From Kapaibacterium sp038202665 (lineage in GTDB: Bacteria; Bacteroidota; Ignavibacteria; Kapaibacteriales; Kapaibacteriaceae), in the NCBI GenBank assembly GCA_038202665.1, contig JBBRES010000120.1, positions 1-7,922 on the forward strand: 7,922 nucleotides of DNA, read 5' to 3'. Below the pieces are notes generated by a model. That model was not told the DNA's origin and did not search any database. It saw only the letters and a list, made by a program, of their open reading frames with translations. This document shows, piece after piece, positions 1 to 6,100 of the stretch (positions are counted from its first letter, which is position 1; each line of letters begins with the position of its first letter). The position numbers and the translations under genes were made by a program.

Positions 1-54
1 GCCGTAGTCGATGGCAATGCTCTGAAGTTGGGATGTGAATGCAGTCAAATCCAT
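1..54 (-). CDS. N-terminal fragment of an unidentified protein (possibly a MscS-type channel)
   Basis: Only the first 18 codons lie in the window, starting at an ATG read from position 54 on the minus strand and running off the left edge without a stop. The visible residues are MDLTAFTSQLQSIAIDYG. A GAGAGGG ribosome-binding sequence (plus-strand positions 60-66) sits 5 bases before the ATG, which supports a real start. The gene follows crcB on the same strand after a 37-bp gap, so the two are probably co-transcribed. An amphipathic N-terminus ending in a segment like IAIDYG resembles the beginning of many small-conductance mechanosensitive channel (MscS) proteins. That is a weak impression from a very short stretch, and the function should be treated as unknown. 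Confidence 0.55.
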   Translation of the reverse strand, partial: MDLTAFTSQLQSIAIDYG

Positions 55-59
55 ACGAA

Positions 60-66
60 CCCTCTC
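60..66 (-). promoter_or_regulatory. Ribosome-binding site of the left-edge minus-strand gene
   Basis: On the minus strand the sequence reads GAGAGGG followed by 5 bases and ATG. The purine-rich stretch is correctly spaced and is the main reason for accepting the truncated gene at 1-54 as genuine. Confidence 0.5.
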
Positions 67-91
67 ATGAACACGTGGTGCAGGACAACAA

Positions 92-472
92 TTATCGTGT
101 GAGCGATGTCACCACCGTCACTCCAAGAACGGCAGCAAGGAAGCCGCCAATCAGACTCGCCAACGCATAGGCCAACATCATCCACGTGCGGTCCAGTTCC
201 CAGAGCGAGAACATCTCAACGCTCAGTGTACTGAACGTTGTAAACCCTCCGCACAGCCCAGCGCCAAGAAACACAATGAGATCCCGATGCAAGCTCGTGG
301 TGCGCGTTGCTAGGGCGCTCACTGCTCCGAGTACAAAGCTGCCAACAATGTTGATGATGAGCGTGGTAACAGGGAACCGACCCGCACCTTGCGGGAGTGC
401 GAGTCCAAGGGCAAAGCGAAGGCCGCTTCCTATCGCACCGCCCGCCATAACGGATAATACTGTGAAGATCAT
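92..472 (-). CDS. crcB: Fluoride-specific ion channel CrcB/Fluc
   Basis: Small membrane channel that exports fluoride and protects enolase and pyrophosphatase from it; the family works as a dual-topology dimer in the inner membrane. The protein has 126 residues if started at the ATG at 472, a normal length, with four hydrophobic segments. Family motifs in order, using this numbering: GGAIGSGLRF near residues 11-20, NIVGSF near 41-46 (with the pore asparagine), and GGFTTFSTLS near 75-84. The second phenylalanine of the usual TTFSTF motif is leucine here. A GTG at 487 would add five residues. I prefer the ATG because it gives the typical short start MIFTVLSVMAGG, but neither start has a clear Shine-Dalgarno sequence. 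The start faces the peptidase gene at 516 with little room for a promoter. I saw no fluoride-riboswitch-like sequence upstream. Family assignment is secure; the start is not. Confidence 0.95.
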   Translation of the reverse strand: MIFTVLSVMAGGAIGSGLRFALGLALPQGAGRFPVTTLIINIVGSFVLGAVSALATRTTSLHRDLIVFLGAGLCGGFTTFSTLSVEMFSLWELDRTWMMLAYALASLIGGFLAAVLGVTVVTSLTR

Positions 473-503
473 GCTAGAATATATCACTCATGATGCACAC
501 TGT

Positions 504-511
504 TATCTTTG
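504..511 (+). promoter_or_regulatory. Candidate Bacteroidota-type -7 element before the peptidase gene
   Basis: TATCTTTG matches the TAnnTTTG consensus of Bacteroidota sigma-ABfr promoters at all six fixed positions. It ends only 4 bases before the peptidase ATG at 516. If used, transcription would begin at or almost at the start codon, giving a leaderless mRNA; this agrees with the lack of a Shine-Dalgarno sequence there. No TTG or TTTG box is visible about 17-23 bases upstream, which weakens the call. Confidence 0.4.
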
Positions 512-515
512 CCAT

Positions 516-2942
516 ATGCGCACACTCGTATCCCTCCTTGCCTTCGCCACTATGGCGACGTTGACATTTGCCCAACCGTATATCCATACCGAGACCCGAA
601 TGGTAGACCCTATGGGCGAGCCTCGGGAGCATCCCGTAGACATGCAACGCATGACGATCGATGTGCGCTTCGCTCCGGAAGCAGGCCTCGTAAAGGGCCG
701 CGTCACACACGTTTTCCGGGTTCTTCGGCAGCGCGTCGATTCCATCGTCTTCGACGCCATCGATATCTCGATCAAGCAGGCCACGCTCGACGAGAAGCCC
801 GTCCGCTTTCGGTCTACCGATACAACGGTGATCGTCTATCCAGAGCCATGGCTGCAGTGGGACCGAACAGACAGCATATCGTTCACGTTTGAGTCTACGC
901 CACGTCGCGGCCTCTACTTCACGGGCTGGGACGACCCCACGCACCGAGCTCGCACGCAGATCTGGACGCAAGGGCAGGCCATCGACAATCGGCACTGGGT
1001 GCCGCTCTACGACGAGATGAACGACAAGCTCATCACGGAAACGATCGTTACGTTCGATCGCGCTTACGAAGTACTCTCAAATGGAACGAAGCTTCCAACG
1101 GTTGAAAATTCAGATGGCACCCGTACCTGGCATTACCTGATGACGCATCCACATGCATCCTATCTCGTGATGATAGGCATTGGCAAATACGGTATCGAGG
1201 AACGCAAGAGCAAGAGTGGGGTGCCATTGCATTTGTACTACTACACGGAATGGCACGACCGAGTTGGTCCTACGTATCAGCAAAGTGCAGAGGCCATGAA
1301 TTTCCTCGAAGAGGAGATAGGTATTCCCTATCCGTGGGAGTCGTATTCGCAGATCCCCGTGCAGGATTTCATTTTTGGCGCAATGGAGAACACAACGGCA
1401 ACTGTCTTTGGAGACTTCTTCCATGTGGATGCCCGCGCCTTTATCGATCGCAACTACGTAGACGTGAATGTGCATGAACTGACGCACCAGTGGTTTGGCG
1501 ACCTAATCACGGCACGCAGTAACAAAGGCACATGGCTTCAAGAGAGCTTCGCCACGTTCTATCCGCACCTCTTCAAGCGTCGAACGCAAGGCGAAGACGC
1601 CTATGAATGGGGCAGGCGGGGCATGCACAGAGCAGCCCTGGCAGCAAGCGAGAAAGATCGACTTCCGATCGTCCACCCAAAGGCAGGCAGTTCTCGCGTC
1701 TATCCGAAAGGCGCCGCTGTTATCGACATGATGCGTCACACTTTTGGGGAAGAGCAAGTACGTCGCGTTCTTCAGCACTACCTGAAGCACCACGCCTACG
1801 CAAACGTTGAAACAAATGATCTTCTCCTCTCATTTCAAGATACTCTGGGCTTAACGCCAACGTGGTTCTTCGACGAATGGCTGTATAAAGGCGGCGAGCC
1901 GCACTATAAAGTATCGTATGAGGCGGTTGACAAAACAGGCAGGTCTGTTACTTCGGTAACCGTGGATCAGATCCACGCCGTTGACGATGTCGTTGGCTAC
2001 TTCACCATGCCCATCCCCATCGAAGTACACTATCAAGATGGTAGTAAGGATTCTGTAAGGGCTATGGTGGAAGGGCAGCGCACGATAGTAGACGTACCGA
2101 ATCCAGGGAAGCGAAAAATCGCCTTTGTTCTCTTCGACCCAGCGTCGGTGGTCATAAAGAAACTCACATTTGAGAAGTCGTTCGAAGAGCGACTTCTTCA
2201 AGCGCGCAAGGCGCCACACATGATCGACCGATTTGATGCCCTTGAATCGATGCGGGGCGACACGTTGCATCGGACCGAGCGGTTGGCTCTCTTGAACGAT
2301 GTGATGTCGAAAGAATCGTACAGTCCAATGCGCGTAGAAGCCGTGCAGCAGGCAAACGACCTTGGTGCGACGGCAGAGCCAATGGCAATCATCGTGCGTG
2401 GGTTGTCGGACAGGGCCGCTGATGTGCGGCAAACTGCCCTTGCCGCCTTGCCATCCGTCCCGACGAGCCTTCGATCAACGGTCGAGGGGTTGCTGCGAGA
2501 TTCCTCCTATGTGGTTGAGCAGAATGCACTTCCCAAGCTTTGCGCTTGGTTCCCGGACGGCAAATCTGCGTATCTCGAGGCAACAAAGAATGATCACGGC
2601 ATGCACGAGCGCATGCGGATTGCTTGGCTAGAGGTGCATGTTGCAGATCGGGATTCTGTGGCACTCCAGGAATTGGTTGACTATGGCAGTAGGTCCTACG
2701 AGTTTCGGACACGCCAGAACGCGTTTGAAGCGCTACGACGCTGTAACGTCCTTCCACTGCAGGCAGTTACGAACCTTTTGGACGCTGCGGTCTCCTTCAA
2801 TGAGCGCCTGTCAGGCCCGGCAATAGCGGTTTTGGAACATTTCAGGTCTCAAACGCAGTACGCAGCACTCATTCGGATGGTGGCGTTGGCACGCACGGAA
2901 ACGGGCTGGAAGCGCGAACGTTTCCTAAACTTTACCAAATGA
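516..2942 (+). CDS. Secreted M1-family zinc metallopeptidase (aminopeptidase)
   Basis: An 808-residue M1 (gluzincin) peptidase, expected to remove N-terminal residues from peptides outside the cytoplasm. Residues 1-19 form a signal peptide (MRTLVSLLAFATMATLTFA, probable cleavage before Q20). Residues about 20-205 look like the M1 N-terminal beta domain. The catalytic domain has the substrate-binding GAMEN motif at 288-292, the zinc motif HELTH at 320-324 and the third zinc ligand E343 exactly 18 residues after the second histidine, within WLQES. E321 is the catalytic base and Y396 in VYPKGA the likely transition-state tyrosine. A beta-rich region (about 459-555) follows, then a helical C-terminal part (about 556-808) resembling HEAT repeats. 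No T9SS sorting domain is present, so it probably stays in the periplasm. The open frame extends upstream to 186, but that part overlaps crcB antisense; the ATG at 516 is chosen because it begins the signal peptide. Substrate unknown. Confidence 0.93.
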   Translation: MRTLVSLLAFATMATLTFAQPYIHTETRMVDPMGEPREHPVDMQRMTIDVRFAPEAGLVKGRVTHVFRVLRQRVDSIVFDAIDISIKQATLDEKPVRFRSTDTTVIVYPEPWLQWDRTDSISFTFESTPRRGLYFTGWDDPTHRARTQIWTQGQAIDNRHWVPLYDEMNDKLITETIVTFDRAYEVLSNGTKLPTVENSDGTRTWHYLMTHPHASYLVMIGIGKYGIEERKSKSGVPLHLYYYTEWHDRVGPTYQQSAEAMNFLEEEIGIPYPWESYSQIPVQDFIFGAMENTTATVFGDFFHVDARAFIDRNYVDVNVHELTHQWFGDLITARSNKGTWLQESFATFYPHLFKRRTQGEDAYEWGRRGMHRAALAASEKDRLPIVHPKAGSSRVYPKGAAVIDMMRHTFGEEQVRRVLQHYLKHHAYANVETNDLLLSFQDTLGLTPTWFFDEWLYKGGEPHYKVSYEAVDKTGRSVTSVTVDQIHAVDDVVGYFTMPIPIEVHYQDGSKDSVRAMVEGQRTIVDVPNPGKRKIAFVLFDPASVVIKKLTFEKSFEERLLQARKAPHMIDRFDALESMRGDTLHRTERLALLNDVMSKESYSPMRVEAVQQANDLGATAEPMAIIVRGLSDRAADVRQTALAALPSVPTSLRSTVEGLLRDSSYVVEQNALPKLCAWFPDGKSAYLEATKNDHGMHERMRIAWLEVHVADRDSVALQELVDYGSRSYEFRTRQNAFEALRRCNVLPLQAVTNLLDAAVSFNERLSGPAIAVLEHFRSQTQYAALIRMVALARTETGWKRERFLNFTK

Positions 2943-2954
2943 AAAAGTTTGGTA
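2933..2954 (+). repeat. Inverted repeat spanning the stop codon of the peptidase gene
   Basis: TACCAAA (2933-2939) and TTTGGTA (2948-2954) are perfect inverted 7-mers separated by 8 bases that contain the TGA stop. The stem has only two G-C pairs and no strong T run follows, so it is at best a weak transcription end signal. Confidence 0.35.
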
Positions 2955-3014
2955 TGATTTGTGCTGACACTGCTTTGCTGTGAAAACTCACCTCGATTGG
3001 GTGTGTTTTATCGG

Positions 3015-3042
3015 CACGGTGTGAACTTCCATTCACACTGTG
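3015..3042 (+). repeat. 11-bp imperfect inverted repeat in the intergenic region
   Basis: CACGGTGTGAA (3015-3025) pairs with TTCACACTGTG (3032-3042) around a 6-base loop, with one G-T wobble in 11 pairs. No T tract follows, so it does not look like a terminator. It lies just upstream of the candidate promoter at 3056-3086 and could be an operator for a dimeric regulator, or an RNA hairpin if transcription starts further upstream. Together with two smaller hairpins it occupies the 237-bp stretch between the peptidase and the surface-protein gene, which otherwise has no gene. Confidence 0.5.
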
Positions 3043-3055
3043 GCGTGGTTTGCCC

Positions 3056-3086
3056 TTTGATTTTACGGGTACTACACGTATTTTCG
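3056..3086 (+). promoter_or_regulatory. Candidate promoter of the surface-protein gene
   Basis: TTTG at 3056-3059 and TATTTTCG at 3079-3086 are separated by 19 bases. They resemble the Bacteroidota -33 TTTG and -7 TAnnTTTG boxes, the latter with one mismatch in the six fixed positions. Transcription would start near 3090-3093, giving a 5' untranslated region of roughly 90 bases that opens with the hairpin at 3094-3111. This is inferred from motif match and spacing only. Confidence 0.4.
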
Positions 3087-3089
3087 TGT
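3074..3089 (+). repeat. Short 5-bp hairpin overlapping the candidate promoter
   Basis: ACACG (3074-3078) and CGTGT (3085-3089) are inverted around TATTTT. The repeat brackets the proposed -7 element, so the symmetry could be a protein-binding site or chance; five pairs are few. Confidence 0.25.
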
Positions 3090-3093
3090 CCTT

Positions 3094-3111
3094 ACGAGGT
3101 CTATACCTCGT
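3094..3111 (+). repeat. 7-bp hairpin, probable 5' end of the surface-protein mRNA
   Basis: ACGAGGT (3094-3100) and ACCTCGT (3105-3111) form a perfect 7-bp stem with a 4-base CTAT loop. If transcription starts near 3092 from the candidate promoter, this stem lies at the extreme 5' end of the mRNA, a position where hairpins commonly protect transcripts from decay. It leaves the ribosome-binding site about 60 bases downstream free. Confidence 0.4.
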
Positions 3112-3170
3112 TCATTTGCGCACTACAAAATTTGTCGAAAGAAAACAGTTTGATAGTTCATACCAACTTT

Positions 3171-3177
3171 GGAGGAG
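3171..3177 (+). promoter_or_regulatory. Strong Shine-Dalgarno sequence of the surface-protein gene
   Basis: GGAGGAG lies 2 bases before the ATG at 3180, with the GGAGG core 4 bases away. It decides the start: the frame is open from about 2961, but only this ATG has a ribosome-binding site and begins a signal peptide. No other plus-strand gene in the window has a match this good. Confidence 0.8.
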
Positions 3178-3179
3178 CC

Positions 3180-6100
3180 ATGCTACGCAACGCTACCCTA
3201 GGTCTGTCGTTGTTGCTGTTGTCTCTGTGGGCTAGCCCGCAGTTGCAAGCGCAATTGCCTGACTACACGTTCTCGGAAGGCGTCAATACCTATGCGGACA
3301 TTACGGGTGCCACTGTTCTCGGAACAGGTGCAGCACTGAACGGTTCGTATTACACATCGGTGCCGATTGGTTTCACGTTCCTTTTTGCGTCTACGAATTA
3401 CACCACCGTGAATGTATCCTCGAATGGATATGTTCAATTCGGTGCACAAGTGTATAACGTCACGAATCCGATCTCGGATGCGGGCGCGGCAGACGGTGTG
3501 ATCTCGGGTCTTGGCGGAACTCTCCAAGGCAATCCTGGCGCATCTATCAGCTACGTCACGACGGGTGTATCTCCGAATCGCGTTTTCACGGTTCAATATC
3601 GTGACATGTCGATCGCACCATCCGCTTCAAATGGCGAGTCGTACACATTCCAGATCCGTATGACAGAAACGTCAAACAAGATCGACATCGTGTACGGATC
3701 GTGCAATGCAAGCACACGCGCCAACTTCCAAGTTGGATTGCGCGGTTCTTCGAATGCACTGTTCTATAACCGTCGCGGTAGCTACGACATCGTACCTAAC
3801 TGGGCTTCGTCGCGTCGTGGTTTTGTAAATACAGAATCTGTGACCATGGAGACGGTGTTTACACCTGTCGCTGGTACTACATTCAGCTATCCACGTCGTA
3901 CGACGAATGATGCTGCCGTGCTTGTTTCGACTGGCGCCCCATTAATGCCGTATAACTCCGGTACACAGATGGTTCGCGTTACTCTTGAAAACCGTGGTAC
4001 GAACAACATTGACTCTGCACTCATTTCATGGTCGGTAAATGGTGTTACGCAAGTGCCAGTGAAGTTTTACGCACAGCCAGGTATTGCGCCACTTGCTTCG
4101 GCAACGTTCAACCTTGGTAACTACTTCTTCCCGGCGAACTCGTGGAATACAATGAGCATCGTCTGCCTTACGGTAAACGGTGTTACGGATAATGTTGCTG
4201 GCAACAACGTTCGCACCTTCTATTCCGCACCGCGTTTGAGTGGTACGTATGATGTTGGTACAACGGGTGGCAACACGGCATACGTGAATCTTCGCGACGC
4301 CGTTCGTCACATTAACGTGGCTGGTATCGAAGGTCCTGTTCGCTTCCGTATCCGTACGGGAGTCTACAATGATCACCTCGTAATCGAAGCGATTAGCGGT
4401 GCAACTGCGGCGAACACGATCACGTTTGAATCGCAAACTGGTGTTGCGGCAGATGTGAACTATTCCCGCGGTGTATGGGCAAACACGCCATTCCTCTTCA
4501 CGAGCAGCTCGAGCTGGATTACCTTCCGCAACATCGCCTTCTCGGTGAATAGCGGAAGTGTAAACGGATCGATCGCACTCTTGAATGGTGGCAACACGGT
4601 GAACATCTCTGGTTGCCGCTTTACGATCCCGTCCTTGATGGGTTCTACGGCATCTAATGTTATTTCCGCGAACGGAACGGTCAACCTTATGATCTCTGGC
4701 AACAGGTTCATTAACGGTAACACGCCGATCGCCCTCTCGGGATGTGATGTCTCGACGATCACAAACAATACCCTCACCAATGCATACCTCCGCGGTATCT
4801 ATGGTGTTTCAAGCGGCAATAACACGATCACAGGCAATACGGTATCGATGGATGCGGCAAATCCGGTTGCACTTCTTGGTATTGGAGTTACTGGCGCAAC
4901 AGGTTACAACCGCATCAATCGCAACTGGGTTGTTAGTGTTGGCGGCGGCGATGGTATCAACATGACGCTTGCCTTCGGTGGTTCGGGTGAACTGTACAAC
5001 AACATGGTCTCCATAAACGGAACGGGCTTGTCGAACGGTATCAATGTGAATACCGCGAGCACGTCTGGCACTGTGAATGTGTATCAAAACTCTGTTCAGT
5101 CCACGAATACGAATGCTGGCTCTTCGGCATTCATGCTGACTACCGATCGCACTTCGTATCCAAATTCTGGTGCGAACGTGATCAACAATATCTTCCAGAA
5201 CATTGGTTCTGGTGCTAATGGTGGTCTTGCAATCATCATGACGAACGGTCAAACGACAAACAATACGAACCTCAACCCTGCGATCCTTGGTGACTTCAAC
5301 AACCTGTTCACTACAGGTCAGAACCTCGGTCGTTTCGGCGTGACAACGTATGCAAAGCCAATCACAAACTGGCGCGCTGGCTCCGGACGTGATCAGAACT
5401 CTGCTTCAATAAACGCCCCGTACATCTCGAACGCAGATCTCCACCTTCTCTCGATCAACACCGCCCTTTGGGGGTCCTCGACGATCAACAACATTGTTCC
5501 AACGGACTTCGACGGCGATCTTCGGGTGAAGCCATACATGGGTGCGGATGAGATTCGTCCGACAATCCAGATCGTACAACAGCCTATCAGTCAGTATGCA
5601 TGCGTAGGCAAGGACATTGCCCTTACCTGCATTGCGAACACGACGGTTGGCGCGAACGTTACATATCAGTGGCGTAAAGACGGCGTGGACCTGATTGGTC
5701 GTACGACTGCTCTTCTCTTCATGAGCAACGTAGGCTACGGTGCCTCCGGTGTTTACTCATGCTTCATTACTGCTTCCGACGGAACGACAACAACGTCACT
5801 GTCATCAAACGATGCCACGCTGATCGTTGTGCGTTCAACGCAAGTTGTTTCTCAGCCACTTTCGCAACCAGTTGCGATTGGCGGCACGGTAGATCTGACG
5901 CTCTCCGCAGAAGCGATTGGTTCGCCAACGGACTTCGTTCCAACGTATCAGTGGAAGAAGCGCTATTACAATGCGTCGGCACCTGGAACCTATCTTGATT
6001 CCAACCTGACGGACAATAGCCGTATCACAGGTACGCAATCGTCCCTGCTCACCATTCGTAACATTCGCGCCTTGGATACAGCAGACACATATGTATGTAT

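Noticed and set aside
186..515. Upstream extension of the peptidase reading frame by 110 codons
   Set aside because: It runs antisense through crcB, has no family similarity that I can see, and would bury the clear signal peptide that begins at 516.
545..557. Small palindrome CGCCA-CTA-TGGCG as a possible operator between the divergent genes
   Set aside because: It lies inside the signal-peptide codons, has only five pairs and a 3-base loop, and short palindromes of this kind occur by chance.
474..995. A 173-codon open frame on the minus strand that ends next to the crcB start
   Set aside because: It is antisense to the peptidase N-terminal region, with a composition typical of a shadow frame. 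An AAGGAGGG on the minus strand at 531-538 precedes an internal ATG at 517 by 13 bases, but the 13-residue peptide it would make has no support.
2961..3179. Upstream extension of the surface-protein frame by 73 codons
   Set aside because: The ATG at 3180 has a strong ribosome-binding site and begins a signal peptide; the extension covers the promoter-like and hairpin-forming sequence.
4026..5252. Long minus-strand open frames under the surface-protein gene (4026-4436, 4460-4780, 4809-5252)
   Set aside because: They have biased composition (rich in Arg, Thr, Ile and Val), no recognisable motifs, and the plus-strand gene there is certain. They are shadows of its regular codon pattern.
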